A stretch of DNA of 64,000 bases from Xestospongia muta (GCA_963693285.1 OY848918.1:21401484-21465483), one strand, 5' to 3'; positions 9,997 through 24,331 are shown, numbered from the stretch's first letter. Made by a program: numbers and translations. The notes: generated by a model from the letters alone, not told the origin.

Positions 9997-11692
9997 ATGT
10001 TTTCACTCCTGCGCTGGTTATTGTCACTGCTGGCGTTAGGCAGTACATTACATAGTAAGTTGTTCTCCTTGAGTGCTATAAATGTTAAATATTGCTTAAT
10101 CAAAGCATTGAGTAACTCTTTATTTCATGTTACATACAGATCCACCACCTCGTTTTCCTAATATTGGCTATGTTGGAAGCACTTACAATATCTTTAAAGG
10201 AAACCCTCGCAGCACAAAAGGATTAGACCCTGGGTTTACACTGCGTAATCTATGCAAACTTTCTTACACGAAAAATCTCACAACTGCTGATGGTCGTTAT
10301 TCTATACCAGATAACACACAAGCTACTAATTCTTCCGCATGTAGTTTTGATTTTTCGTCAGAAACAACTGACAGTATTTCCTCGTATTATAATTCTTTAA
10401 AGGTGGATGTCAGTGCTGACTTCGGTGGTTGGGGTGCTAGTTTTAGCGCTAATGCTGATTATAAAGAAGTTCATGAAAACTCAGCTTCTCACGAGTATAA
10501 ATACATATCGTCACATGCTACTTGTCAAGCGTATGTTGCTTCCGTTCAAATAAATGCTGCGTCTTTTGATACTGCTTTTAAAATAGCAGTGTATGCTCTG
10601 CCGCCAGAAACAACTACTTTAGTAGACTATATCAACTTTATACAACATTGGGGCACACATGCTGTCATCTCTTTGACTATGGGGGGTCGCTATGGAATTC
10701 AGTCATCAATGACAAATGACAAGTACACCTTCTTGTCAGCAACTGGATTAGATATCAATGCAGCAGCTAAATATTCTGGTGTTGTTAGTTTAAATGCTAA
10801 TGTAGGAACTAGCATTCAGAAAAAACAAGCTAAAGAGTTTGAAGATTTACGTACGGACTATCAGATTTATCAAATTGGTGGTAAACCCCCACTTAATGAA
10901 ACAATTTCAACCTTTGAGTGGGCACAGACTGTCACAGATAACCCTCTACCTCTAAAATATCATCTATTACCACTCACAGATTATTTAACATCACAATACT
11001 TTCCTAATGACAAAGATATATCAAAAAGGCAGTCTAATCTTCGTAAAGCGTTTATAGAATATTGCCAATCACTGGATCTACCTGATATTTCCTACTGTAC
11101 AAACGATGGCCCATCGTCTACTCCAAAAATCGAAGTCACCTTTGTAAAAACTTATCGAAGGTTACCATGCAGTGATTCGAATGCTCCATTTTATGCTCCA
11201 ATACTGCGTAATCCATATTACAGAGTTCTAGGAACAATGCAATCTTTTGCAATTCCTGAATACCAACCAATAGTAATAATTAATGGTGAAAATGCACCTA
11301 ATGAACTGATACGGAGTGCAATAGACTGGAACACAGTGTATTATCATCCTGAGTCTAATGCTATTGGATTCAGACCAGTATGTGATAATGGATTTGTAAG
11401 TGTATCTGACATATTTTGTTGTGGTGACAGCATTGAATGTCTTAACGATCTCCCGATTACCCTTCCCTGTGTTGCTTTTAAATGCTTGTCACAATGTGGA
11501 TATTATGGGTTCCATCCATATATATTTAATAACACAAAAATGAATTGGGCTGCAATAACATTCGGAAGTGGATTCCTAGGAAGTAATCATTATTTCGATA
11601 ATGACTTTGTCAGGCTTAGTCAAGATGAGACAATAGAACTTTCAGCAAACGAACGTAAATGCTTAAATTTCAAATGTTTAAAATTTATATGA
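9997..11692 (+). CDS. Secreted MACPF-domain protein, type B (copy 1)
   Basis: Exon 1 is 9997-10054 (donor A|GTAAGT) and exon 2 is 10140-11692 (acceptor ACATACAG), separated by an 85-bp phase-1 intron. The product is 536 residues. Exon 1 is almost entirely a hydrophobic signal sequence of 19 residues. The MACPF domain spans roughly residues 25-330 with signature FIQHWGTHAVISLTMGGR, in which the WGTH core sits near 190-193. The C-terminal ~190 residues contain paired cysteines and end CLNFKCLKFI. An AATAAA signal is at 11740-11745. Type B is clearly paralogous to type A over its whole length, but each type is closer to its counterpart in the third cassette (gene D) than to its divergent neighbour. 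A pore-forming or immune role is inferred from the family. Confidence 0.85.
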
Positions 11693-11745
11693 TTTTAAAT
11701 GTAAGACTGGTTAATGAGTGCAAACATTGTATAATGTAAAATAAA

Positions 11746-12257
11746 ATTATTACTTTAAACATATAGTTATGATGATATTAAACAATAATATAAGACTGTC
11801 TAACACACATTGTTTTGTATCATGTGTTGGTAACTGGCATCCTGAAATTTACAATTCTTAAAACCTCATTATATTTTACTTAATTTTGTGTTTCAATACA
11901 TCATAAAGAACCTAAAGGATATATAAAAGACTGTGAAAGATTTCCATAATCAACAATGGAGATAAGTTATTGGGAATTCCAAAAAACACAATAACTCCTT
12001 AAATCATGGCACAACTGAATTTCTTCACTCTCCTATTTTTTCTGATGACTTTTACAAACCGATTGATTCAGAAAGTGTCACAAAAAATGATCATATTCCA
12101 GATGAGAAAGATAAATTAATAAGGTGAGAAAGATTAAATTAATAAGAGCTCTGATGATATCATGACTTTACATCTTCATTGATGTCATAATACAAACACA
12201 CATTATAGCTTAGGCAACACTATACTATATTTTCTTATGTTGCTTTTGTTCTAATAG
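11746..12257. other. Spacer between MACPF B and the broken MACPF gene
   Basis: No supported gene. A short hydrophobic open frame at 12006 (about 37 codons) looks superficially like a signal-peptide exon, perhaps a relic of exon 1 of the following broken gene, but this is unproven. The same sequence is at 26081-26592. Confidence 0.35.
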
Positions 12258-12390
12258 ATGGTACAAGTTTGAATCCTGAATTTAAAAAAGCTATGTAAAG
12301 CTTGCCCTCAGATACAACTATTTTAATAGACCATACGGACTTTATACATCATTGGTGTGCACATGATGTCACCAATTTGACTATAGGGGC
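12258..12390 (+). pseudogene. MACPF pseudogene, central fragment (copy 1)
   Basis: After a CTAATAG acceptor-like site, about 44 codons align with the central part of type B around the MACPF signature. The frame holds a TAA at 12296-12298. The invariant Gly-Thr-His core is changed: the text reads HHWCAHDVT, so both Gly and Thr are lost. The fragment ends abruptly at about 12390, where the R1 repeat begins. With 14455-14654 it forms one broken type-B-like gene. The copy at 26593-26725 is identical. Confidence 0.75.
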
Positions 12391-14186
12391 TGTTGATCTG
12401 TTGTTTTCTTCACTAAGTCCAATCCCAAAAAACCAACTAGATATTAAATTTATATCTATTGTTCAGTTTCCATGCATAATTAGCAATTTTTAAAGCACCC
12501 ATATAACTTTAAAATTCTAGGAATTATATGGTCCATACAAAAAGCAACAGTACAAATGTCACCATAACAACAATTACTTTAGCAACAACATGTGTGTTCT
12601 CATAGCAATTATTACCATGGCAATGATTACAATTGATTTTTAGTAATAAAATTTATTATTATTATCAATGACAATGACCTTACATCAGAGCTGAGGGTCT
12701 ACAAAAAAATTTTAGATGTTTTATGTATTCATATAGTATCAGTTACTATGGTGACAATAACCATAGCAATGATTGCCATCATAGTTTAACAATTACCATG
12801 ACAATATTACCATAGAGATAACATATACATCACCATATCAAGACTTACCAAAGCAACACCACTATGACATTAATGTAAAGCCGAGTATCACTTTAGGACT
12901 TTAAAAATTGTATTGTAGCATTTTCTTTTCAACATTCTTACTGGCATTGTAAAACCTACCAGTTATTTAATAAATAATTGTTGTCAAACTTCCATGAAAA
13001 ACTGCCAATAACAGAATTAAGATTTGATCTGGTGCTTTGTTTAGTATAGTATGTAAGTCAATTGCCTACTCTCGTTCACAGACTAGCTAACAGTATATGG
13101 AATTGGTCTATTGCTTCGTATAATAATTAAGCCCATTGTCTTTTCTTCTTCATAGACTAGTTAACAGTAAAACAATAAAGGAAATTGGTCTGTCACTTCA
13201 TATAATGAGGAAGCCCATTGCCTTCTCTTGTTCACAGAGTAGTTAACAGTAAAGGAAATTGGTCTGTTGCTTCGTATAATGAGGAAGCAATGGTCTCTTG
13301 TTCACTGACTAGTTAACAGTAAAGGAAATTGGTCTGTTGCTTCGTATAATGAGGAACTATTACTAAACTATTACACCCTTCTACAGTTAAGATACTGTAA
13401 TTGACCTTTAAAGTAGTTGGACTATCAAAAAGATGACTAGTGATATGTATATCAAGTTCATTCCTGCTCACACTTCATTGTTTGTATGTAGTTAGACAAT
13501 GTGATAGAGGAATTTAGTAGGATACATGGAGGACATCAACCAAATCCTCATTGTCTAGCTAGTTGTCAGACAATGCGTGAACTAGGATATCATCATTAGC
13601 AGTTTGTCAACAATGGCCGTTGGACATTTAAGTACAAACATCAGTAAAACATAACAAGAAACTAATAAGAGAATGACTAATTCCAAAGACTTAGTCCAGC
13701 AAGACATTTGATACTGATCATCAGTAATTTTGGAGGTGTATTAAGTCCACTAGAGATAACTTTAATGATCTATAATATCAGTTTACATACACCTATAACA
13801 TTTCCCTATTAATGGCATTGCCTTTTTGACTCATATTATGTATATTAATTTATAAGCACAAATATTAAATTATCTAAATTGAACTTGGTTGAAGGAGCCA
13901 TTTCTTGTAGAAACTATTAAAAAATTATAAAAATACTACCAAATGATAAATATTAAAATAATGAGGATTGTTTAATGACATACATAATACAAATCTGGAA
14001 TTTGACAAATGAATTCTTATTAATGTAACCATGTCTACTTTATTCTCTATGCATCTATATTATCTACTAATATTTACTTTGAAATTATCAGTATTGAGAG
14101 CTATTGTCTTCTCCTGCTCTCACTGTAGTGAAGATCTTTAAGAGAAGAGTGATGGGAGTTAATCTGTTGTCTTCTCAATATATTTA

Positions 14187-14229
<43 letters not shown>

Positions 14230-14274
14230 TACATACATACATACATATATATGCATATATATATACATACATAC

Positions 14275-14339
<65 letters not shown>

Positions 14340-14454
14340 CTTGCCTACTCAGGCTTAGATTTGTTATCAGTAATGGAGTTGATCTGCAAGCTCCTTTGTT
14401 TAGTGCATAATCTATTGCCTTGTTATGTTCACAGAGTATAACTATCATCCTGCA
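12390..14454. repeat. R1 repeat interrupting the MACPF pseudogene (copy 1)
   Basis: About 2.06 kb matching 100-1150 and 1425-2710 of the window, including X-box-like motifs, a 74-bp minisatellite (13065-13355) and a TA/TACA microsatellite (14190-14337). It lies between the two MACPF relics. About two-thirds of the C-terminal half of the gene is missing, so insertion was accompanied by deletion. Confidence 0.7.
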
Positions 14455-14654
14455 TTGCTGTTCAATGTTTGTCAGAGTGCAGACATTATGGATTTTATGA
14501 TAATACTAATATTTCTATGATAACTTTCGGAAATGGAGTCCTAGGAAATAACTTTCGCTATTATGGTTATACATTTGCTAAGTATATTGAAAATTTTGCA
14601 ATGTCACCAAGTGCAAAGAAATGCTTGAATTATAATTGTTTAACACTTATATAA
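14455..14654 (+). pseudogene. MACPF pseudogene, C-terminal fragment (copy 1)
   Basis: About 65 codons starting directly at the right edge of the R1 insert. They match the end of type B: a CLSEC motif, a TFGNGVLGNN segment, and the family tail CLNYNCLTLI followed by TAA at 14652-14654. The frame is intact, but there is no start and no MACPF core. Confidence 0.75.
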
Positions 14655-16795
14655 TTAATTTAATACTTGCTTATGTACCACCACAGTAACAATCATCATG
14701 ATAGAAACATATGTATTATCATAGCAACAATTACCATATCAACATTATTGTGATATTAAGAATTGGTTGTTTTAAGACTGAAAGCAATATCTTTATACAT
14801 TATGATATCAATTTTGTTACAAACATTTTAAAACCTTCCAATTATTTAAAAACTTTCTATGCATAATTGGCAAAATGTAAAATTTAAAGATTATATGTAT
14901 CAGTTTAGTTATTCTTGAAACATAAATGATTTGATTATAATTATAAGGAATGAGGAAAGGTAGGCTAAGCTTTTATAAACTTATGGATACAACTGATAAC
15001 TTTTGTGTACACCTCCTGACATATAGATTGACATGTAAAACACACCATGTTATATAAATACATACTGTATACTTATCATAGCCTATTTACTTAAGTATTA
15101 TACCCTTCTATAGTTAAGATACTGTAAATGACTATCAAGAAAGATGACTAGTGATACATGTATGAAGTTCATTCCTGCATACACTTCACTGTTTGTATGT
15201 AGTTAGACAATGTGATAGAGGAATTTAGTAGGATACATGGAGGACATCAACCAAATCCTCATTGTCTAGCTAGTTGTTAGACAATGTGTCAACTAGGATA
15301 TCATCATTAGCAGTTTGTCAACAATGTTCGTTGGATATTAGTAAAATATAACAAAAAGCTAATAAGAAAATGACTAATTCCAAAGACTTAGTCCACCAAG
15401 ACTTTTGATACTGATGGGAGTTAATCTGTTCCTTTTTCTTTATAGTAAGAAATCTATTGCATTTCTCTTTTACAATGTAGTTATCAGTAATGGGAATTGA
15501 TTTGCTGTTTTCTTCACTAAGTCCAATCCCAAAACCAACTTGATATTAAATTTATATCTATTGTTTAGTTTCCATGCATAATTAGCAATTTTTAAAGGAC
15601 CAATAGAATCACAAATTCTAGGAATTATGTGGTCTATATAAAAAGCAACAGTACATATGTCACCATAACAACAATTACCTTAGCAACAACATGTGTGTTC
15701 TCATAGCAATTATTACCATGGCAACGATTACAATTGATTTTTTTTAGTAATATCAATTATTATTATTATCAATGACGATGACCTTACAGCAGAGCTGAAG
15801 GTCTACAACAAAATTTTAGATGTTTTATGTATTCATATAGTATCAGTTACTATGGTGACAATAACCATAGCAACGATTGCCATCATACTGTAACAATTAC
15901 CATGACAACATTACCATAGAGATAACATATACATCACCATATCAAGACTTACCAAAGCAAAACCACTATGACATTAATGTAAAGCCAAGTATCACTTTAG
16001 GACTTTAAAAATTGTATTGTAGCATTATCTTTTCAACATTCTTACTGGCATTGTAAAACCTACCAGTTATTTAATAAATAACTGTTGTCAAACTTCCATG
16101 AAAAACTGCCAATAACAGAATTAAGATTTGATCTGGTGCTTTGTTTAGTATAGTATGTAAGTCAATTGCCTACTCTCGTTCACAGACTAGCTAACAGTAT
16201 ATGGAATTGGTCTGTTGCTTCGTATAATAATTAAGCCCATTGCCTTTTCTTGTCCATAGACTAGTTAACAGTAAAACAGTAAAGGAAATTTGTCTGTTGC
16301 TTCATATAATGAGGAAGCCCATTGCCTTCTCTTGTTCACAGAGTAGTAAACAGTAAAGGAAATTGGTCTGTTGCTTCGTATAATGAGGAAGCAATGGTCT
16401 CTTGTTCACGGACTAGTTAACAGTAAAGGAAATTGGTCTGTTGCTACGTATAATGAGGAACTATTACTAAACTATTACACCCTTCTACAGTTAAGATACT
16501 GTAATTGACCTTTAAAGTAGTTGGACTATCAAGAAAGATGACTAGTGATATGTATATGAAGTTCATTCCTGCTCACACTTCATTGTTTGTATGTAGTTAG
16601 ACAATGTGATAGAGGAATTTAGTAGGATACATGGAGGACATCAACCAAATCCTCATTGTCTAGCTAGTTGTCAGACAATGTGTCAACTAGGATATCATCA
16701 TTAGTAGTTTGTCAACAATGTTCATTGGACATTTAAGTACAAACATCAGTAAAATAATTATAACAATTATTATAAATAATTATAAATAATTATTA
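14655..16795. repeat. R1-related repeats, copy 3 (first tandem copy)
   Basis: 14980-15400 matches 1165-2030 in part, and 15396-16795 matches 1-1165 plus 1775-1930. X-box-like motifs (15660-15930) and a minisatellite (16170-16460) are included. No reading frame is supported. The second tandem copy is at 28990-31130. Confidence 0.7.
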
Positions 16796-16804
16796 TATTG
16801 AGAA

Positions 16805-17605
16805 TGGTAAGTCTTACAGCAATTAATACTTATTGTGAATACATGGAATAATTCTAATAAATATATTTCTATTAAAACGAAATTATCACAAGCAAACTGT
16901 ATGCAAGTCAGACCATTTGATAGGTACTGCATTGAGAGTCAGTCCGTATTTTTAACTGTTAAATACAGAAGCCCCAGACGGACATTCCAATTCCTATTTC
17001 TTATATCTTCCACGCACCTTTGCGTATTAAAAAAATTCCAATTAACGACCAAGTTGATGAGAACAATTTCTTATTCATAATTCCAGTTTCGGCATGTGCG
17101 CCATTACTAGGCTTTTCTTGTTACTTAATAAAACGCGGAGCGCGAGTACCACGAGCCGTCTCTTAGAATCGAGCATCAGCGAGATGTTTCCACTTGGGTT
17201 GGGTTCCTGGTTTTGACTGTATATTGGCATTGGAACCCATCAATTGTACCTTTAATTGGAATATAAGGTGTGTTTAATTAGAATATAAGGTGCGTGGAAA
17301 AAATTGGAAACAGGAATAGGAATGTCCGTCTGAGGCTACCGTAGTTAAATGACCTTCATCTGGAGAGAATTAAAAGACAGTTAGCAGCTTAATAAGTTGT
17401 GGTGTTGTTAAATATAATAATTACTTTATATTTTGGACACAAAATGTTTAACTAGTGCTCATTTAAGTAGTAAAATAATATAAAATCTTAGAAATTACAA
17501 ATTATTTCACCTTCCAATACACTTGTCCAATTATAGAGAAAATGTCATGACCTTCTCTTTTAAGAAATGGACAACAATTGTAAGAAATTTGCACAAGAGC
17601 TGAAG
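16805..17605. repeat. R2 repeat with MITE at 16965-17343 (copy 1)
   Basis: Matches 3190-3960. The enclosed MITE has the same terminal inverted repeats and the same flanking GTTAAAT. Confidence 0.75.
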
Positions 17606-17847
17606 TAAGTGATCTCTAATAATAATACTATTAAATCTACATAAACAAAATAATGACATGGGACATAACAGCTAGAAACTGAACACACTTTGCACCCTCA
17701 AGTCCATACACTCAATGCTGAAAATTGATTTTAACTACAAGACTACATACCAGGGTTAAGATTAAGTTTGTAAATTTACTGATTTATTATATGTCAAAGG
17801 TTTAATTGTGACTGACAACTCATCACTTTTTTAAGTGTCTATGGTTA

Positions 17848-18656
<809 letters not shown>

Positions 18657-19460
18657 GCATACTATCTTCAGATCTAACCAAACCTAAACACTTGGCTTAG
18701 AATAATATTTTAGTAAAACAGCATACCATGAGCTACACTCTAAACCATAAACCTTAAAGGTTTCTATCTAAACCTACATGTGCTAGTTGATATGTGAATT
18801 CCTGTTATAATACTTTCTATAAGACTACATAATCTGTAAAACTTACCCAAGTCTTATAAATAATTTATTTTTCCCGATTCTGGAGAATTGGAAGTTATAG
18901 CAATCGACAGTCTAGCTACCCCTACGTATATGAAAAGAGGTTTGTCTGTAGTAAACTCCATTTGTTCAGTCTAGCGAGTAAAACTAAAAATAATTCACAC
19001 AAACGTTCTTTAAATATGCTACAGCAACTTCAAATAAAGCTCCACCTACCATATCAACCCACTATATAAAACTTCTTTATAATTGTTTCTCTTACTAACA
19101 ACTACACTATGTTTTTCCTTTGAATCTTTTTGTCAGTGCTTATTTTAACCAAAAAAACACTTGGTGGTAAGTTCTTTTTTTTGTACAACTGATGCCCAAT
19201 AGCGTAGAGCTAGTCTGAAGGACAAAAACAAACAAACAACAATCTGACACTATTATAAATAATAATTATTATTATTCAATATATATCTGATAGTTCTTAG
19301 GTTTGTAATGAAATTGATAATATAATACATACATGTTGCTTTTGTATAGATACTATGGCTTTATAGGTTTTGTGAATCTATGGGACCAATCAGTTTTAAA
19401 ACTTGCCAATTATATAAGCACCTCACAAATACATATAATGTAATATCTAGAAGGTTTGGG
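18657..19460. other. Spacer with no recognisable feature
   Basis: No gene or repeat recognised. Its duplicate is 32996-33799. Confidence 0.45.
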
Positions 19461-19479
19461 GATTGTACTTCTTTACTGA

Positions 19480-19910
19480 AGACAAGAACAAATCTACATA
19501 TGGTCCTATTACTGTTATACTATTTAACTACTCTGTGAACAAGAGTTTGTCCATGGACATCCATATCATACTAAACAAAGCAACAGATGAACTCCCATTA
19601 CTGATAGCTACTCTGTTAACAAGAATAGGCAATGTACGTACATACTTTACTAAACAAAGCAACAGGTTGACTCCCATTACTGTTTAGTACTATGTTAACA
19701 AGAATAGACAATGGACTTCCCTATTTTACTATACAAAGCAACAGATCAACTTCCTTTACTGATAATTACAGTGTAGAAGGAAAAATATAGATTTTGTTTA
19801 ATATATTGAGAAAGCAACAGATTAACTCTCATCACTCTTACTGTAGTAGGAACAGGAGAAGACAATAGCTCTCAATACTGATAATTACAAAACATTAGTA
19901 GATAATGTAT
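19480..19910 (-). repeat. Inverted R1/minisatellite segment (copy 1)
   Basis: Reverse complement of the ~74-bp minisatellite family (about three units) followed by the reverse complement of 2343-2460. R1 material therefore bounds the unit in opposite orientations. The short open frame at 19463 is repeat sequence. Its duplicate is 33819-34249. Confidence 0.65.
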
Positions 19911-19917
19911 ATCGATA

Positions 19918-20097
19918 GAAAATGAAGTAGACAGGTTAACTTTCAACTATAAAATAAATATTATTACAATTACATAAATATATAATTAAATAAATAACTA
20001 AAGAAAATGAAGTAGACAGGTTAACTTTCAACTATAAAATAAATATTATTACAATTACATAAATATATAATTAAATAAATAACTAATTAAATAAATA
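19918..20097. repeat. Junction of the tandem copies: 85-bp and 16-bp local duplications
   Basis: The block starting GAAAATGAAGTAGACAGG occurs at 19918 and again at 20003 (period 85). It is followed by two 16-bp units like TTAAATAAATAACTAA. Copy 2 has the block only once (34257), so these extra units are specific to the breakpoint. Confidence 0.85.
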
Positions 20098-20354
20098 ACT
20101 AATTTAATTATCAAATATATAAACATCATTTATTAATAAAATTAAAATTACATATCTATATCTAGTTACTACATAAGTTATTAAACTTTTAATCTGTATT
20201 ACCTCTATAATTGCAATCATCGAGATAATTATAATGGAGTTTTGAGCCACTATATATAATACTCTTGCATATAATTCTTATGAATTGGCGATTCAATTAT
20301 TTCATTACATCCTTCATTCACAAAGCTATGCACCAGGTAATTAGTGACAAGAAC

Positions 20355-20985
20355 TTGTAAATATTTATATTTGATATACATTAGGTCATGTAACTGTAGT
20401 ATTAGCAAATGAAGTAAACATAATGATAGACAAAGCTCTGGTATAATAGATGTATTATATTATCATTATCATTACGTTATAAGCACTATTGTATAGGGTA
20501 TCTCTATTGAGATCTACATTATGAATGAAGCTCTTCAGTATAGTTTATCACAAGAACAAGCTTTGGTTGGTAAAGCAGCTAATGTACAAAGAGAGGACAC
20601 TGGAGTATTTCATCCTGATCAGTATAACTTTATAATTGCCTTTATGTCTATAAATGAGTATAGTACAAGTACTTGCATATTATATTAGAATTGTAATTTT
20701 AAATCAATTTAATTACTTTGCAATATTTTAGGAGCTCTTTCTCTTGTGATCGATTTTGACAGTCTAGAGGGGAAGAAAGTGTTCAAGAGAAGGTTGGACC
20801 ATGTTAAAAAATTCTAACTCCTGCTGGGCAATCTGATTTAGACAACTATGGTCTTATGTCAGCCATCTTTGACCACATGGAGAGGTTGTTTCCTCCAGCA
20901 AGTTTCCCGGGAATTGAAGGGGCTAATACTCAATCTTTATATTTCTGTCTTACTTTTATTGTCTTTCTGTCATTGTTTGATTCTG
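20355..20985 (+). pseudogene. Copy-2 duplicate of the decayed coding fragments
   Basis: Identical to 6020-6650, including its in-frame stops, so decay preceded the duplication. Confidence 0.25.
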
Positions 20986-22129
20986 CCATGTATAAGTCCA
21001 GTACAGCAATAATAGATCTTACCTATTATTATTAACTGCGTAATTGAGATAACATGTGTTTGTACCTATAACTTACTATTATAACTATTATATATGTGAC
21101 CCAATCTGAAAAAAACGGTCATTTTGCGTAAACGAACAATTTTGAGTTATTTGACTTGTAGTATAGAGTATTTCTTACTTTGTATTTTGGCGTTTGTTGC
21201 ATCAAAATCTGACTCTTGGTTGCTGAGTTACATGCGTTACAAGCACTTCCCCTCAGGGAATGCTAAATCCCAAAAACATTGATTTTTAATTATCCGTTTA
21301 CTTCCGTTAACGCACTTCACGTGATCGAGCACATTTTTTGGCTGCGAAATGTTTGTGTTCTTTTTGATGTCTTTTGAGATCTTATCTAATCATTTTCTTG
21401 ATGTGACAATGTCAGCAACTTTATTAAAGAAATCCTAAACAAGTTTTTGTGTTTACTAAAAGGATAGGGATAAGTTTTGCGTGGGTTGTTCAGGTTGGTA
21501 TGGCTACTATCTAAAACGACATCTAGGTTTGAATATAGCCGCCATCTCCCTCCTTCGTAGGCGTCACTTCTTTCCAAGCAGCCCACCCCCTTTTATACCG
21601 AGCTGGAATTCTCTTAAAGTGCATTATATCCGACACATGTTCATTTAATGCTAGGTTTTTTAATGTCGTATTTAGAGGGAATGTAATGACATATTGTTCC
21701 ACATCAGAGATAGGAATGACATAGTTTTATTTCTTGAAAAATACGTTATTTGCTTGTAAAGTTGAAGCATGAAATAATCTTTCTTTTAAACAAAAAGTAT
21801 ATTTAAAAGACAAAGGTGTTTTGCATAACCTAATAATATTAATACACTATTCAGAAAAACTTTTGTTACTCACTGCCGTTATTTATCTATTATCTTCTAT
21901 ATAATGTATAGCATTGTTACTTAATGATTTCTACACATATAATTAATACATGGTTAACATCAGTCAATAGGAATACCACATTTCATTTCTCAGAAAATCA
22001 GTTATTAGTTAGTAAAGATGAACTTTGGAATAATTCTTTCTTTTAAACAAAAGTATATATGTTTAACTTTATATATTTTATGGAAACCGCTGTATAGTTA
22101 ATCTTTAAAGGCCTAGTTTATGATAACAC

Positions 22130-24134
22130 CTAATAAAAGTTCAAGCATTTATATGTTAGACATATAAAAAGTTTATCATATGGAGTAACATGATCTTTAA
22201 TACTAAGATCTCTAAAAAAACCTCCATACTCCCACCATCCTGAATTGCCAAGTTCAGGAAAACCATTCCCGATCAGATATAGGTTATTATAATCAGTTTT
22301 CACTCTTGTACAAGATGTTAAGCAATGATCAGCAACACACATGTGAGTCTCAGCCTGATAAAGTTGTCCATTTAAAACATTGTCAGTAAGAGTCGAGTAG
22401 CCTTCTGGACATTGATACCGAACTATAACACTTCCTGGATTAATCACACTTAATGGACTAGTAATGAGATTTGAAGGTGCTTTATGAGAATTTACCAAAA
22501 TCCCCATTCGGTAACTTAACATAAATGGTCCTAAAACACGATATTTAGGATCACGTTGTGAAGGAATAGAGAATCCACAATTTGCATTATATATAGGAGA
22601 AACATCATGGGTAAATATTACGGCAATAGAATCACTTTTTTTAGGACCAAAATCTTTTTGACAAAGACTCGTATCAAGAGCATGTGTCATACAATACTCC
22701 AAAGTGACATTACGTAAATTTTTTTGCTTTTCATTAATTTTCATAATGTTAGGGAAGTATAGTGAAGTAAAATAGTCAGACAATTCAGTCAAACTGTATG
22801 AGAGTGGAAGAGGATTGTCTTTTACTGATCGTGCCCACTCAAAAGCAGTTTGTTTTTCATCAACAGGTGGGTGTCCACCAATTTGAAACATTTTGTAATT
22901 GCGACGTAGTTCATTAAATACTTTAGCATCTTTTTTTTGAGCATCTGTTGCCAATGATGCATCGACATCAACTGATCCAGAGTATCCTGCAGAAGCTTTG
23001 ACGTTGAAATTAGAGGAGTAAAGGGTAGAGTAGTTTGATGTAGCAAATTCTGAACGTACTCCAAATCGACCACCCATTTTCAATGCTGTTACAATGTGAG
23101 TTCCATATTGTTGAATAAATGTCAAATAATCATGTTTTGTTGACGAGTTTAAAACCTCGGGAAGATAACGTATAGCAATGACAAAATCATCTGTGAATGT
23201 AGCGTAATCTATTGAGGCACCATATGCTTCACATTGTGCCTGAGAACTGACATATAATGTCTGACGACTTTGTGTAGATTGATGAACTTGCTGATAATCA
23301 GCACTAGCAGAGAAACTTGCTGCCCAGCCCTTGAAACTTGCATCAACGTGTATTTTAAGAGAATCCATATATGAAGCTGTATCTTTGTCTATTTTGCTAG
23401 AAAATGAAAAGGAACAGGACTGAGCATCATTGACAGTGGTATAATCTGGTATTGAGTATCGACCATCAGCAGTAGTTAGACCTTGATTATAAGTGAATCG
23501 GTAAATCCCATGGTCTAAAAATCCCGGATCTAAACCCCTTGTGGTTAGAGGATTTCCCCTAAAAATATCATAGCATGACCCCAGGTAACCAATGTTAGGA
23601 TATTTTGGTGGTGAATTAGCTGAAGGTTCAAACTTTACTAAAGGAGAAAAACATGCACAATAACCAAAATAATTATATGTGACTCTGTCATGAATCATAC
23701 TTATGTACTTAAGATAGAGTGTGAATATATGTTAACATTAATAGCTATATATAATAAATAAATCTGTCTAAGTTGATTGACTAAATTTTCCTTTGCAACT
23801 AGATAAATAACTGTTTTTGCAAAGACGACTTTGCTAGAGATGATCTGTTTGATTCCTAGTAAATGTTTTAAATTTAGCATACTTTGCATATATAAGCCAT
23901 TTTGCATTGGTCAATTGAAGAATAATACATCATATTTAATATAATGCATCAAATTTTAAAAAATACTGAATAAAGTTTCCTTTCTTGTTTAGTTGGAATT
24001 CTGATGCAATGTTAATGTTGTAACTTACAGCACTCTTCTGTATCACATTGAGATAGTGATGACTGATCTGGAAAAAGGTGGCTATTAACCAGTACTGGTA
24101 GAAGATATAGCACTAAAACTTGACTGAAATCCAT
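22130..24134 (-). CDS. Secreted MACPF-domain protein, type A (copy 2)
   Basis: Exons 24029-24134 and 22130-23637. The exon-2 reading frame encodes the same protein as the copy at 7795-9799, with the same signal-peptide exon, phase-1 intron, YGTH signature and CLTYKCLNFY tail. If the duplication is real, this organism carries two identical type A genes and the dose is doubled. If it is an assembly artefact, this entry is the same locus. The neighbour on the plus strand is the copy-2 type B gene, with an identical 197-bp intergenic region. Confidence 0.8.
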
Positions 24135-24331
24135 TCTTAATTAAATGCGCTTAAATCAGTATAAGCTACGACTTTAATTTCTGCAATGTTTACCGCTATG
24201 AGAATAAAGGTTAGTCCTAACGATTGCAAATATATAGACGCGTTAAGTACCGGAAGCTCCTCCCATACATGCAAGCTGATCTTATATATAGTAGAAACGC
24301 TCATTTATCGTTTTATCATTTTGCAAGCAAG
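24135..24331. promoter_or_regulatory. Bidirectional promoter between MACPF A and B (copy 2)
   Basis: Identical to 9800-9996: TATA-like site at 24282-24291 and ETS-like site at 24249-24256. Confidence 0.6.

Noticed and set aside
12006..12120. Short hydrophobic open frame resembling a signal peptide
   Set aside because: Too short, ends in stops and lacks a good donor in phase with the following MACPF relic.
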